64,000 nt of DNA from Sphingobacterium psychroaquaticum (GCF_900177625.1 NZ_FXAU01000003.1:124001-188000), one strand, 5' to 3'. Positions 9,877 to 19,748 are shown, counted from the stretch's first letter. The notes: generated by a model not told the origin, from the letters alone. Translations and numbers: made by a program.

Positions 9877-11793
9877 ATGCTGAAGATAACGCTAGCACTG
9901 AAAAGTATATTGTTGCTCACGCTTATGCTACCTAACCTAAACCTTTACGCGCAGTACAAACAAGGACCCGCACCGAAGGATTTTGCCGGATATTTATTTG
10001 CGTACTTCAAAGGTAATGCAGTGGCGGACGAAGCGGTATGTTTTGCCATCAGTACAGATGGATACACCTACAAGGCACTGAACAGCAATCAACCTGTTCT
10101 TTCCTCTGAAGTAATCAGTACGACCGGAGGTGTACGTGATCCGCATATCTTGCGGGGGGAGCACGGCGATGGTTTTTATATGGTATTAACCGATATGACA
10201 TCCTCGAAGGGCTGGGATTCCAACCGTGCGATGGTGTTACTGCGGTCGGATGACCTCGTGAACTGGAAGCATTCCGTTATTAATATTCAAGAACGGTACC
10301 GCGGACAAGAGGATTTAAAGCGAGTATGGGCCCCACAAACGATTTTCGACCCCGTAAAAGGAAAGTATATGGTATACTGGTCTATGCAACACGGTGCCGG
10401 ACCAGATATCATATACTACGCATACGCCAATGCGAGCTTCACGGATTTTGAAGGTGAACCGCAAGTATTATTCTTACCGAAGAACGGGAAGTCTTGTATT
10501 GATGGCGATATCATTAATAAAAATGGACTGTACTATCTTTTTTATAAAACGGAAGGACATGGTAACGGTATCCGATTAGCCCTAACCGATGATTTGACCG
10601 GCGGAAAATGGATTGAACAACCCGGATACAAACAACAGACAAAAGATGCCGTTGAAGGATCAAGTGTATTCAAATTAAATCATTCGGATACATATATCTT
10701 GATGTATGATGTATATGGAAAAGGAAAATATCAGTTCTGCGAAAGTCGTGATCTGGATGTCTTCCATGTGATCGATCACGACGTGAATATGGATTTTCAT
10801 CCGCGTCATGGTTCCATCATTCCACTTTCCAGAAAGGAACTTAAAGCAGTAACTGATCGCTGGGGGCTGCCGGAAGGAATAACTTTGCCTGAAACGAAGA
10901 ATCCAGTCTTAGAAGGTTTCTATGCGGATCCAGATGTATTATATTCCAATAAGACAGGTCGGTATTATATCTATCCAACAAGCGACGGTTTTGACAGTTG
11001 GGGAGGATATTATTTTAAGACTTTCTCATCCGATAATCTTAAAGACTGGAAAGATGAGGGGGTAATTCTCGATTTAAAAAGAGATGTATCATGGGCAGAC
11101 CGTAATGCATGGGCACCGACCATCACGGAGAAAAAGATAAAAAATAAATATCAATACTACTATTATTTCACGGCAGCGCAAAAAATAGGTGTGGCCGTTT
11201 CGGATCTGCCAACAGGCCCTTTTGTGGATTCAGGAAAGCCATTAATTGATTTTAAGCCGACAGGTGTGCAAGGTGGACAAGAAATCGATCCTGCTGTTTT
11301 TACAGATCCCAAATCGGGTAAAAGTTATCTCTATTGGGGCAATGGCTATCTGGCTGTGGCTGAGCTGAACAAAGATATGGTGTCAATAAAACAAAATACG
11401 GTGCAAACGATAACCATCGATAAAACGTTCCGGGAAGGGGTATACGTGATTTATAGAAAAGGTACCTATTACTTCTTCTGGTCAGAAGATGATACGCGAA
11501 GTCCTAATTACAGTGTCCGTTACGGAACGTCCAAGTCCCCGTTAGGTCCTGTTGAGATTCCTACGAACAATCTTATTCTCTCGAAAGATGCGCATAAAGG
11601 GATTTATGGTACTGGGCATAATTCGGTATTGCTAATTCCGGGCAAAGATGAATGGTACATCGTGTATCACCGCTTCAACTCGCCTGATGGTATCCATATG
11701 GGAGAAGCTGCGGGATTTCATCGAGAGGTATGCATGGATCCTATGTATTTTGATGCCCAAGGTCATATTGTACCTATAATACCAACGAACTAA
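9877..11793 (+). CDS. Tandem GH43 protein (two five-bladed beta-propeller modules)
   Basis: 638 aa, signal peptide ending near LYAQ (about residue 26). Two complete GH43 modules lie in one chain, each with the three acidic catalytic residues. Module 1 (about 30-335) has Asp88 (RDPHI), Asp209 (IDGDII) and Glu260 (VEGSS). Module 2 (about 345-635) has Asp351 (ADPDV), Asp471 (IDPAV) and Glu520 (REGVY). GH43 enzymes are inverting arabinofuranosidases, xylosidases or exo-beta-1,3-galactanases. Both modules look active. In an arabinogalactan PUL, arabinofuranosidase or galactanase activity is plausible, but the subfamily cannot be told by eye. The gene is probably first in the third transcription unit; the GH2 gene follows after 38 bp. 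Confidence 0.93.
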   Translation: MLKITLALKSILLLTLMLPNLNLYAQYKQGPAPKDFAGYLFAYFKGNAVADEAVCFAISTDGYTYKALNSNQPVLSSEVISTTGGVRDPHILRGEHGDGFYMVLTDMTSSKGWDSNRAMVLLRSDDLVNWKHSVINIQERYRGQEDLKRVWAPQTIFDPVKGKYMVYWSMQHGAGPDIIYYAYANASFTDFEGEPQVLFLPKNGKSCIDGDIINKNGLYYLFYKTEGHGNGIRLALTDDLTGGKWIEQPGYKQQTKDAVEGSSVFKLNHSDTYILMYDVYGKGKYQFCESRDLDVFHVIDHDVNMDFHPRHGSIIPLSRKELKAVTDRWGLPEGITLPETKNPVLEGFYADPDVLYSNKTGRYYIYPTSDGFDSWGGYYFKTFSSDNLKDWKDEGVILDLKRDVSWADRNAWAPTITEKKIKNKYQYYYYFTAAQKIGVAVSDLPTGPFVDSGKPLIDFKPTGVQGGQEIDPAVFTDPKSGKSYLYWGNGYLAVAELNKDMVSIKQNTVQTITIDKTFREGVYVIYRKGTYYFFWSEDDTRSPNYSVRYGTSKSPLGPVEIPTNNLILSKDAHKGIYGTGHNSVLLIPGKDEWYIVYHRFNSPDGIHMGEAAGFHREVCMDPMYFDAQGHIVPIIPTN

Positions 11794-11831
11794 GGGAAGT
11801 AGGATAACTTTTTCCGTTTAAATAAAAAACG

Positions 11832-14330
11832 ATGAGAAATTTAATAAAATATACCATAGTCGGTTTTGTCGCGGCTTTATTCAGTGCCGGAACCGCTTTC
11901 GGACAGCTTGGTTTTGGCCGTGCTGAGAAAATCAATACAGATTGGGCTTTTCATTTAGGCGATACCGATGGACAAAATCAAGCAAATACAAATAATCGGG
12001 GATGGCGACGTGTACAGTTGCCACACGACTGGACTGTTAAACAGCAGCTGAGCCCCACCTTGGCCAGTGCTACCGGTTATTTACCAGGTGGAATTGGTTG
12101 GTACCGGAAAAATATTCCGATGACTTTCGAAAACAAGGATGAAAAAGTATTTATTTATTTTGAAGGAGTTTATAACAGAAGCGAGGTTTTTATTAATGGA
12201 AAAAGCCTGGGAAAGCGGCCTAATGGTTACATCTCTTTTATGTATGAGGTAACACCGTATCTGAAGCCGGGCGATAATATGTTGGCCGTGCGCGTAGATC
12301 ATAGTCAGGATGCCGATTCCCGTTGGTATACCGGCTCCGGCATTTACCGCGATGTGTGGTTGGTGCGGTCCAATCAAGTGCACCTTGATCAGTGGGGCGT
12401 GTATGCCTATCCGGAGCTGAAAGGTACGAAGGGAACACTGCAGGTGGAGGCCACGGTAAATAATGAGTCCATGCAAGTGGTACAGGTATCCGTGCTGGGC
12501 GAGTTGCTCGACCCTAAAGGAGAGGTTGTGGCGAAGAAGGTGACCAAGGCGCAAGTTGCAGCGGGAAAGCAACATGCTATTCCTTTTTCGATCGATGTAT
12601 CACGTCCCTTGCTATGGAGCCTAGACCAACCGAACCAATATACGTTGCGGACGACTGTCCTCCACAATGGAACGACGATTGATCAGTCCACAGTGAAAAC
12701 AGGCTTTCGGTCTTTTACTTTTGATCCCAATACAGGCTTTGCCTTAAATGGCGAACGCATGAAAGTGAAAGGCGTTTGCTTACACCACGATGCAGGTGTA
12801 TTGGGGGCGGAAGTGTATCCTGAGGTGTGGCGCCGCCGTTTATTGACCTTAAAGGAGCTGGGGGTAAATGCGATCCGTACAAGTCATAACCCACAAGCAA
12901 CATCCCTGTACGATCTGTGTGATGAGTTGGGGCTATTGGTGATGGATGAGGCTTTTGACGAGTGGGAGTTCCCGAAGCGAAAATGGCTTCAAGGGTGGAA
13001 TAATGGCAGCCCAGGCTTTCAGGGAGCATACGATTTTTTTGAAGAGTGGGGAGAGCGCGACCTGGCGGATCTGGTAAAGAGAGATCGTAACCATATTTCC
13101 ATATTTGCCTGGAGTATCGGTAATGAAGTGGATTATCCAAATGACCCTTATTCACACCCCATCTTAGACGGAGAGAAGAAAGAAGGAGGCTTTACGCAAG
13201 CATCCTATGGCGGATATAAAAAAGAGGCGCCTGATGCCATGCGTCTAGGCGATATTGCCAAGCGTTTAGCAGCTATCGTACGTCAATACGACCAAAGCCG
13301 TCCGGTCACAGCTGGGTTGGCCGGTGTAGCGATGTCTAATGAGACCGCTTATCCGGGGGCCTTGGATATTGCAGGATATAATTATACAGAAAGCAGGTAC
13401 CAGGAAGATCATAAACGCTATCCCGATCGGGTTATTTTTGGTAGTGAAAACAGACACGATTTTGGTGCATGGAAAGCAGTTGCAGATCATGAACATATCT
13501 TTGGGCAGTTTCTGTGGACGGGCATTGACTACCTGGGCGAATCCGGACGTTGGCCTTCGCGTGGTTTCTATTCGGGATTACTGGATTTTGCTGGTTTTAT
13601 TAAGCCTCGTGGTTACTATCGTCAATCGCTTTGGTCTAATAAGCCGATGGCCTATTTGGGTACTTATCCTTTGCAAGGAGGGGGCGCTGCGACCGATGTT
13701 TGGTCTGTCCTGGAGGCGGAGCAAGGCGATAGGAAAGACCATGCACCATCTATGGATGCATGGCCTGTATGGAATTATCAACCGGGACAGCAGATTCGCG
13801 TTGTTTGTTATACCAATGCCGCTTTTGCGTATTTAACTTTGAATGATAAGGTCGTGGGAGAGAAGAAGGCATATAATGAACAATATGGCATTACGCATTG
13901 GGATATTCCATATGAGGCAGGGCGACTGGAGGTTGTTGGGGTCGATATAAATGAAAAGGAAGTGGCGCGTTATACCATCGAAACGAACCAACGGCCTCAG
14001 TCTATCCGCTTGGTACAGCAAGGGCCGATTACGGTCGATGCAAAAGGAGGGGTAGCACAAATAGAGTTGCAAATAGTTGACGAAAATAATAATCCAGTTA
14101 TTCTTGCCGATAATGAGATTACATGCCAGGTTCTAGGGCATGTGAAATTATTGGGAATGGAAGCGGGGAACAATGCTGATATGGGTGATTACACGGATAA
14201 TAAGCAACGCGTTTTCCACGGGAAGATGATCGTGTATGTCCAAGCTAATGGCACCCCAGGTGAGCAGGCTTCAATTCGATTTACAACACCATGGTTAGGG
14301 AATGCAACGCAGGAACTGATTTTGCGCTGA
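11832..14330 (+). CDS. Glycoside hydrolase family 2, beta-galactosidase-like
   Basis: 832 aa with a signal peptide ending near TAFGQ. The GH2 domain order is visible: sugar-binding jelly roll (about 35-195; YFEGVYNRSEVFINGK), Ig-like domain (about 200-305), TIM barrel (about 310-600) and C-terminal DUF4982/Ig-like domains (about 640-832). Catalytic residues are acid/base Glu432 (SIGNEVD) and nucleophile Glu539 (FGSEN). Substrate motifs such as RTSHNPQA are intact. Beta-galactosidase is the most common activity of this architecture in PULs and would suit beta-1,6- or 1,3-linked galactose of arabinogalactan, but beta-glucuronidase is an alternative. It is followed 14 bp later by the GH105 gene. 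Confidence 0.92.
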   Translation: MRNLIKYTIVGFVAALFSAGTAFGQLGFGRAEKINTDWAFHLGDTDGQNQANTNNRGWRRVQLPHDWTVKQQLSPTLASATGYLPGGIGWYRKNIPMTFENKDEKVFIYFEGVYNRSEVFINGKSLGKRPNGYISFMYEVTPYLKPGDNMLAVRVDHSQDADSRWYTGSGIYRDVWLVRSNQVHLDQWGVYAYPELKGTKGTLQVEATVNNESMQVVQVSVLGELLDPKGEVVAKKVTKAQVAAGKQHAIPFSIDVSRPLLWSLDQPNQYTLRTTVLHNGTTIDQSTVKTGFRSFTFDPNTGFALNGERMKVKGVCLHHDAGVLGAEVYPEVWRRRLLTLKELGVNAIRTSHNPQATSLYDLCDELGLLVMDEAFDEWEFPKRKWLQGWNNGSPGFQGAYDFFEEWGERDLADLVKRDRNHISIFAWSIGNEVDYPNDPYSHPILDGEKKEGGFTQASYGGYKKEAPDAMRLGDIAKRLAAIVRQYDQSRPVTAGLAGVAMSNETAYPGALDIAGYNYTESRYQEDHKRYPDRVIFGSENRHDFGAWKAVADHEHIFGQFLWTGIDYLGESGRWPSRGFYSGLLDFAGFIKPRGYYRQSLWSNKPMAYLGTYPLQGGGAATDVWSVLEAEQGDRKDHAPSMDAWPVWNYQPGQQIRVVCYTNAAFAYLTLNDKVVGEKKAYNEQYGITHWDIPYEAGRLEVVGVDINEKEVARYTIETNQRPQSIRLVQQGPITVDAKGGVAQIELQIVDENNNPVILADNEITCQVLGHVKLLGMEAGNNADMGDYTDNKQRVFHGKMIVYVQANGTPGEQASIRFTTPWLGNATQELILR

Positions 14331-14344
14331 TAGAATGAAATAAT

Positions 14345-15472
14345 ATGACAATTCAAAAGTTCTTTTTATGCCTATTTCTTTTATGTAACGCAGGGTACTT
14401 CCAGGGAACAGCACAGCCGTTAGATAAAAAGGATGTCTTGATAACGCTCAAAAAGGTGAACGACCACTGGCAGGCGCATCAAAAACCGGAGATGTGGGCG
14501 TTTTGGGATATTGCCGCATATCATACCGGAAATATGGAGGCTTATAAACTCACAAAAGATAAGAGATATTTAAATTATAGCTTGAAGTGGGCGGAGCATA
14601 ATGTATGGCAAGGGGCACGGTCGACTGATCCAGCAACATGGAAGTATAGCTATGGGGAGAAAGATGACTATGTGCTGTTTGGTGATTGGCAGATATGTTT
14701 TCAGACTTACATCGACCTGTATAAACTCGAACCCGATCCAAAACGGATACAACGGGCTAAAGAAGTAATGGAATATCAAATGAACACATCAAATACCGAT
14801 TATTGGTGGTGGGCCGATGGTTTGTATATGGTCATGCCGGTGATGACTAAGTTATACCAGCTGACAGATGATATCCGTTATTTGGATAAATTACATACTT
14901 ACTTTCTATTTGCCGATAGCCTGATGTTCGATAAGGAAGCGAATTTATACTATAGGGACGGTAAATATATTTATCCAAAACATAAGAGTTCAAACGGTTT
15001 AAAAGACTTTTGGGCCCGTGGGGATGGTTGGGTGTTGGCAGGCTTGGCAAAAGTCCTTGCCGATCTACCACCAGATTACGTACACCGTCGTTTTTTTGAA
15101 GAACGGTTTGTGCAGCTGGCTCAAGCCGTAGCTAAATGTCAGCAGCCTGAAGGTTATTGGACACGTAGTTTATTGGATCCGAACCATGCTCCTGGTCCAG
15201 AGACCAGCGGTACGGCTTTTTTTACCTATGGTATACTGTGGGGGATTAATCAGGGATACTTAGCAAAAGAAGTTTATTTCCCCGTGGTTGAACGTGCGTG
15301 GCATTACATGCGGTATGAAGCCCTGCAACCTGATGGTGCATTAGGATACGTTCAGCCAATCGGAGAAAAGGCTATCCCGGGACAAATTGTTGATAAAAAA
15401 TCGACGGCTAGCTTTGGCGTGGGTGCGTTTTTACTGGCTAGTGCAGAGCTCTATCGTTTTTTGGATAAATAA
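14345..15472 (+). CDS. GH105/GH88-family unsaturated glucuronyl hydrolase (YteR-like)
   Basis: 375 aa with a signal peptide ending near GTAQ. The (alpha/alpha)6 barrel motifs of the family are clear: WWWADGLYM with the catalytic Asp158, and WARGDGWVLAGL near residue 225. These enzymes hydrate the 4,5-double bond of unsaturated uronic acids left by polysaccharide lyases, releasing the sugar. The presence of this gene implies that a lyase acts on the same substrate; the BNR_4 lipoprotein two genes downstream is the obvious candidate. It is tightly packed, 14 bp after GH2 and 11 bp before the DUF2264 gene, so one operon is likely. Confidence 0.92.
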   Translation: MTIQKFFLCLFLLCNAGYFQGTAQPLDKKDVLITLKKVNDHWQAHQKPEMWAFWDIAAYHTGNMEAYKLTKDKRYLNYSLKWAEHNVWQGARSTDPATWKYSYGEKDDYVLFGDWQICFQTYIDLYKLEPDPKRIQRAKEVMEYQMNTSNTDYWWWADGLYMVMPVMTKLYQLTDDIRYLDKLHTYFLFADSLMFDKEANLYYRDGKYIYPKHKSSNGLKDFWARGDGWVLAGLAKVLADLPPDYVHRRFFEERFVQLAQAVAKCQQPEGYWTRSLLDPNHAPGPETSGTAFFTYGILWGINQGYLAKEVYFPVVERAWHYMRYEALQPDGALGYVQPIGEKAIPGQIVDKKSTASFGVGAFLLASAELYRFLDK

Positions 15473-15483
15473 AAGAACAGCAA

Positions 15484-16719
15484 ATGAAAAAGTGTTTGGT
15501 GATACTTGTATGTTGGTTAAGTTGGATCTGTACTACGGCACAAACGGTACACCAAGCAGTACATATAAGGGAGACAGATCGTGCTTTTTGGTTGCGGGAG
15601 ATGGATCGGTTAGCGCGGCCAGTTCTGGAAAGTTTAGCGCAGGATAGTTTGCGTATTAACATGCCACAGGTGACTTCCGTAAATGTCGATAATCGGGACC
15701 ATCGTATTCAGGTGCAATACCTGGAGGTTTTAGGTCGTGTTTTATCTGGAATAGCACCGTGGTTGCAGCTGGAAGGAGGCGATGCTGAAGAGGTGCAGTT
15801 GCGGATGCAATATCGGAAGTGGACGATCCAGGGATTGGAAAATGCCCTAGATAGTGCTGCGAATGATTTTATGCGTTTTGATATTGGCGGACAGCAATTG
15901 GTAGATGCCTCCTTTTTGGCAATAGCGGTGGTACGCGCGCCGTGGATATGGGAAAATTTACCTGTTAAATATCAGAAGCAGCTCGTGGAATCGATAAAAA
16001 CAACACGTCGCTTTCGTCCTGTCTACTCCAATTGGTTGCTTTTTTGTGCGATGAACGAGGTTTTTTTGGCGAAATATGGTCTCGATTGGGATGTGGTACG
16101 TGTCGATTACGGCTTGCGCCAACTGGAGCAATGGTATGTGGGGGATGGGATGTACCAAGATGGGGTACATTATGCATTTGACTATTACAACAGCTTTGTT
16201 ATCCATCCCTATCTTGCGGCTATAGTCGATGTTTTGGAAAACAAAACAGAGGCCTATAAGGATATGTTTGGGAAGATCAAGAAAAGAAACCTGCGGTATG
16301 CTGCTATTTTAGAGCGATTGATCAATACGGACGGTACATATCCACCTTCAGGACGGTCAGTTATCTATCGGGGTGCGACATTTCACCATCTAGCCGATAT
16401 GGCATGGAAAGGGAGGCTTCCTCAGGAATTAAAGCCAAAACAAGTTCGCGGTGCGCTCACCGCCGTCCTGCGAAAGACGATGGAGGCACCGACAACCTAT
16501 GAGAAGGGTTGGCTTACTATAGGTTTATATGGTGCACAACCCAGCTTAGGTGACTTTTATAACAACCAAGGCAGCCCTTATATTTGTGCAAATCTCTTTT
16601 TGCCCCTGGGTTTACCGGCAACAGATGACTTTTGGACCGGGGACAGTTTGCCTTGGACTGCGCAGCAAATTTGGTCGGGTGCGGCTGCGGTCAAAGATTA
16701 TGGTGTAGATCTGCGATAA
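15484..16719 (+). CDS. DUF2264 protein, putative GH154 beta-glucuronidase
   Basis: 411 aa with a signal peptide ending near CTTAQ. The family is recognised from the N-terminal [17 protein letters not shown] stretch and from [36 protein letters not shown] and the [23 protein letters not shown] block, all characteristic of DUF2264. From memory, members of this family in Bacteroides arabinogalactan PULs were assigned to GH154 as beta-glucuronidases; I could not check that here. An (alpha/alpha)6 fold is expected. The location between GH105 and the BNR_4 protein supports a role on glucuronate-capped side chains. No truncation is seen. Confidence 0.85.
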   Translation: MKKCLVILVCWLSWICTTAQTVHQAVHIRETDRAFWLREMDRLARPVLESLAQDSLRINMPQVTSVNVDNRDHRIQVQYLEVLGRVLSGIAPWLQLEGGDAEEVQLRMQYRKWTIQGLENALDSAANDFMRFDIGGQQLVDASFLAIAVVRAPWIWENLPVKYQKQLVESIKTTRRFRPVYSNWLLFCAMNEVFLAKYGLDWDVVRVDYGLRQLEQWYVGDGMYQDGVHYAFDYYNSFVIHPYLAAIVDVLENKTEAYKDMFGKIKKRNLRYAAILERLINTDGTYPPSGRSVIYRGATFHHLADMAWKGRLPQELKPKQVRGALTAVLRKTMEAPTTYEKGWLTIGLYGAQPSLGDFYNNQGSPYICANLFLPLGLPATDDFWTGDSLPWTAQQIWSGAAAVKDYGVDLR

Positions 16720-16733
16720 ACATAGATAATGCG

Positions 16734-18056
16734 ATGAAGAATATAGCGTTACAACGAACTCAGTTCTCTAGGATCCCCCTATATATCTGGTGGTTTTTCC
16801 TATTGACATCTTGCGCGGGGATACAGCAATCCGTTGTCGGGGAGGGATGGGCTGGAAATACAATTAATACGGCTGTCTTTAGAAAAAATGCGTTGGTTAG
16901 TGATGCAGATTTTCAATATACAGCCTACTACAATCAAGAAGGGTTTGTGGCATTAGGAAAGCGTCGCTTGGGCACAGATCTGTGGGAAACCCAGGTGACA
17001 AATTACAAAGGTAATATCCGTGATGCACATAATGTAATTGCTATCATGGTGGATGCACATGGTTACCTTCATGTAGCCTGGGATCACCATAATACCCGTT
17101 TGCGTTATGCCCGTAGCATCACACCAGGCAGTTTAGCCCTTTCTTCGGAACAGCCGATGATCGGATTGAATGAAGGACAGGTAAGTTATCCGGAGTTTTA
17201 TGCCTTACCCAACGGATCTTTATTGTTTTTATATCGAGACGGAGGTTCTGGCAACGGCAATCTTGTAATTAATAAATATAATCCGGAGACAGAAAGATGG
17301 TGTCGTATTCACAATAACTTGATTGATGGGGAAGGAAAACGAAATGCATATTGGCAGGCCTATGTTGATAATAAAGGAGCAATCCATCTATCCTGGGTAT
17401 GGCGCGAAACTCCGGATGTGGGGAGCAATCATGACATGGCCTACGCTTGCTCGACCGATGGTGGTGTAACGTGGATGCGTACAACAGGAACACCGTATAC
17501 GCTGCCGATTACGGCGGAGAATGCAGAATATGCAACACACATTGCGATGCAGCATGAGCTTATAAACCAAACGGCTATGGCTGCGGACGAAGACGGAAAT
17601 CCATTCATCGCATCCTACTGGCGTTCGCCAGGTGCGCTGGTGCCGCAGTATAAGCTGATTTACCATATCCATGGACAATGGCAAGTGCGCTCGTTAGATT
17701 TTAGGAAAACTGCTTTTTCACTGCGCGGAGGCGGGACAAAAGAAATCCCAATCGCACGGCCACAACTGATGGTTAAAGGAAAGGGAGAAGATGCTGCTGT
17801 ATATCTCTTGTTTCGCGATAACGAACGGCGCAATAGACCCTCGCTCCTACGGATCGATAAATTAAAGGACAAGGGGTTTAAATTGATGGATTTGGATAAA
17901 ACATCCTTAGCTTCTTGGGAACCTAATTACGATACAGAGCTATGGCGAAGAAATCATATACTTCATGTATTTATACAGACCACTGCGCAGAAAGATGGAG
18001 AAGGCGTGTTGGATGTACCCTCGACCCCTGTCCGTATTTTGCAGTGGAAACCTTAA
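16734..18056 (+). CDS. BNR_4 beta-propeller lipoprotein, GH145/PL42-like
   Basis: 440 aa from ATG 16734, chosen because it gives a lipoprotein signal with lipobox LLTSC (Cys27) and starts 14 bp after the preceding stop; an upstream in-frame start at 16632 would overlap that gene. The BNR_4 fold (seven-bladed propeller) is visible from about residue 40 ([18 protein letters not shown]). Two histidine motifs, DAHN (His99) and WDHHN (His118/His119), have the about 20-residue spacing of the catalytic His pair in related ulvan-lyase propellers (PL24/PL25). Relatives in arabinogalactan PULs cleave the Rha-alpha-1,4-GlcA cap either as GH145 rhamnosidases or as PL42 lyases. A lyase would explain the GH105 gene. 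It is lipid-anchored, possibly at the surface. Exact activity is inference. Confidence 0.85.
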   Translation: MKNIALQRTQFSRIPLYIWWFFLLTSCAGIQQSVVGEGWAGNTINTAVFRKNALVSDADFQYTAYYNQEGFVALGKRRLGTDLWETQVTNYKGNIRDAHNVIAIMVDAHGYLHVAWDHHNTRLRYARSITPGSLALSSEQPMIGLNEGQVSYPEFYALPNGSLLFLYRDGGSGNGNLVINKYNPETERWCRIHNNLIDGEGKRNAYWQAYVDNKGAIHLSWVWRETPDVGSNHDMAYACSTDGGVTWMRTTGTPYTLPITAENAEYATHIAMQHELINQTAMAADEDGNPFIASYWRSPGALVPQYKLIYHIHGQWQVRSLDFRKTAFSLRGGGTKEIPIARPQLMVKGKGEDAAVYLLFRDNERRNRPSLLRIDKLKDKGFKLMDLDKTSLASWEPNYDTELWRRNHILHVFIQTTAQKDGEGVLDVPSTPVRILQWKP

Positions 18057-18115
18057 GTAATTAAAACCATTCCTTGCAGTTACTTGTTGGTCTATTAATC
18101 AAATAAAGACTATAC

Positions 18116-19138
18116 ATGATAGGTTGCGCATTACATCCCGATAACGATTCTCGTGAAACATCACCTTTTAAAAGAGCAGATTCAGCTGTTGGTCCTTTGA
18201 CCTACATTGATACCCATGCACATTTATGGAGTGTCGAATATTTAGATGCTATAGCTACCTTAGGTGCTAAAGACACTGCTGTCGCTCGAAATATACGAGC
18301 GACCAATAGTGCATCGGATCTAAAAGACCGTTTGCAAATGATGGATGATGCCGGTGTTAAATGTCAAGTATTATCTGCTACGCCGCAGCAGCCTCAGTGG
18401 GGAGATAACCGAGATGCACATCAACTGGCACAATCTATTAACGATTTATATGCGACCTTAATTAAGCAATATCCGGGAAGATTTATGGCGTACGGTGCTG
18501 TGCCCTTACCTCATGTTGATGAGGCGATAAAAGAAGCCCGACGGGCGATTACTAAGCTAAATTTTCAGGGTATTGGATTGAACACGTTGGTTCAAAATAA
18601 GTATAGTCTGGCTGATCCTCGATTTTTACCCTTCTTCGAGGAGCTTAATCGGTTAAAGACTGTTGTTTATATCCATCCCACCGGCTGTGGTGCGAATAGT
18701 CGTATGATAAATGACTACCATTTAGAGTGGGTTATAGGCGCTCCAATGGAAGATACAATCGCTGTCTTACAGCTTTTGAAAGCCGATGTACCCCGTAGAT
18801 TCCCCCATATTCGCTTTCATGTCGCACATTTAGGCGGCGTGTTGCCCTTTTTGATGCAACGCATTGAAGATAATTATACAGATTGGAATGCCTTTCAGTC
18901 TAGCCCATGGGAAACGCTCCGTAACTTCTGGTTTGATACGGCCAATTTTCATAAAGAATCATTGCGATGTTCACGTGATACTTTTGGTTTCGCGCAACTT
19001 CTGTTAGGAAGTGACTTTCCTTATTTCCAGGACGATAAATATACACGTGCTGTGCGTTACATCCAGTCAAGTGCCTTAGATACCTACGAGCAGGAGGCTA
19101 TTTTAATAACCAATGCGAAGCGACTGTATGGACTATAA
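18116..19138 (+). CDS. Amidohydrolase-superfamily protein (COG2159, ACMSD-like)
   Basis: 340 aa. The metal-dependent amidohydrolase fold is shown by THAHLW (His34, His36), YIHPTG, FHVAHLGG and LLGSDFPY (Asp300), which match the metal ligands and catalytic Asp of the ACMSD/gamma-resorcylate decarboxylase group. Members decarboxylate or hydrolyse small cyclic acids and lactones; no specific substrate can be given. It follows the BNR_4 gene by 59 bp in the same direction and is closed by a terminator, so it seems to belong to the PUL. The start is fixed by an in-frame stop at 18104. It begins MIGC, which resembles the end of a lipobox with no signal peptide before it. Confidence 0.85.
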   Translation: MIGCALHPDNDSRETSPFKRADSAVGPLTYIDTHAHLWSVEYLDAIATLGAKDTAVARNIRATNSASDLKDRLQMMDDAGVKCQVLSATPQQPQWGDNRDAHQLAQSINDLYATLIKQYPGRFMAYGAVPLPHVDEAIKEARRAITKLNFQGIGLNTLVQNKYSLADPRFLPFFEELNRLKTVVYIHPTGCGANSRMINDYHLEWVIGAPMEDTIAVLQLLKADVPRRFPHIRFHVAHLGGVLPFLMQRIEDNYTDWNAFQSSPWETLRNFWFDTANFHKESLRCSRDTFGFAQLLLGSDFPYFQDDKYTRAVRYIQSSALDTYEQEAILITNAKRLYGL

Positions 19139-19175
19139 AAGGTGCTTCAGTACATGATACCTGCTAGAAAAAGAA

Positions 19176-19202
19176 AAGATTACCCTATATAAGGGTAATC
19201 TT
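19176..19202. terminator. Bidirectional terminator between amidohydrolase and sigma factor
   Basis: Perfect 11-bp arms AAGATTACCCT (19176-19186) and AGGGTAATCTT (19192-19202) with a 5-nt loop. A-rich sequence lies before and T-rich after it, so it can act in both directions between the convergent genes. Confidence 0.75.
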
Positions 19203-19238
19203 CCTACTTTTTGTAATTTATAGTTGGGTGGTATGTGT

Positions 19239-19748
19239 CTACTGGTGATAATTGACCAATTTCTTGCGTAAGCTTTTTCGTATAATATGAATACGTGATT
19301 TTATTGTCCCTTCAGGCATGTTATAGTAATCAGATAACTCACTGTATTTGTAACCATCAATAAATTTAGTGAACATTTCTCCATATTGCTGTGGAAAGCG
19401 CTTCAATAGATTATAGATATCTTTTACAATAAGCGTGCTTTCCACGTGGCTGACAATAAACGGTTCGATACAGCCTGCATCCTGGTATTCCGATGTTTTA
19501 AAATTCTCGTAGGTATATTTCTGTTGTTGTTGTCTAAACTGATTAATGTACACATTTTTCATAATCACATAAAGCCAAGGAATTAATCTTGGGTTCTGAA
19601 AAAACTGATCCACATATTTTAATGCGCGGAATAGTGTTTCCTGCACTAAATCTTGAATATCTTCTGGATCATTGGTGAATTTGTAAGCCAATTTTTGAAG
19701 TGTACTTCGACATTCGTTCATCTGTAAATTCATTTCTCTGTTTTCCAT
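19239..19748 (-). CDS. ECF-type RNA polymerase sigma factor
   Basis: 169 aa. Region 2 (about 12-80) contains the -10 recognition helix pattern DPEDIQDLVQETLFRAL and WLYVIMKNVYINQFR. Region 4 (about 110-165) contains an HTH, YSELSDYYNMPEGTIKSRIHIIRKSLRKKL. Sigma-70 regions 1 and 3 are absent, as in ECF factors. No FecR-type anti-sigma gene or SusC partner lies next to it, so it is unlikely to be a PUL regulator of the classical kind. The neighbours to the right are small stress-like genes and an SDR. No TAnnTTTG element was found in its upstream region (19749-19860), so its promoter may be of another class. Confidence 0.93.
   Translation of the reverse strand: MENREMNLQMNECRSTLQKLAYKFTNDPEDIQDLVQETLFRALKYVDQFFQNPRLIPWLYVIMKNVYINQFRQQQQKYTYENFKTSEYQDAGCIEPFIVSHVESTLIVKDIYNLLKRFPQQYGEMFTKFIDGYKYSELSDYYNMPEGTIKSRIHIIRKSLRKKLVNYHQ

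Noticed and set aside
12081-12575. 164-codon minus-strand ORF inside the GH2 gene
   Set aside because: Antisense shadow with His/Leu-rich low-quality sequence.
13339-13836. 165-codon ORF inside the GH2 gene
   Set aside because: Overlaps the intact GH2 TIM barrel and C-terminal domains in another frame; no family features.
16632-16733. Upstream start for the BNR_4 gene
   Set aside because: It would overlap the DUF2264 gene and place an internal lipoprotein signal 35 residues in.
19239-19748. PUL-type ECF sigma/anti-sigma control of the SusCD locus
   Set aside because: No FecR-type anti-sigma gene is present, the SusC lacks an obvious N-terminal signalling extension, and the gene is convergent to the PUL behind a terminator.
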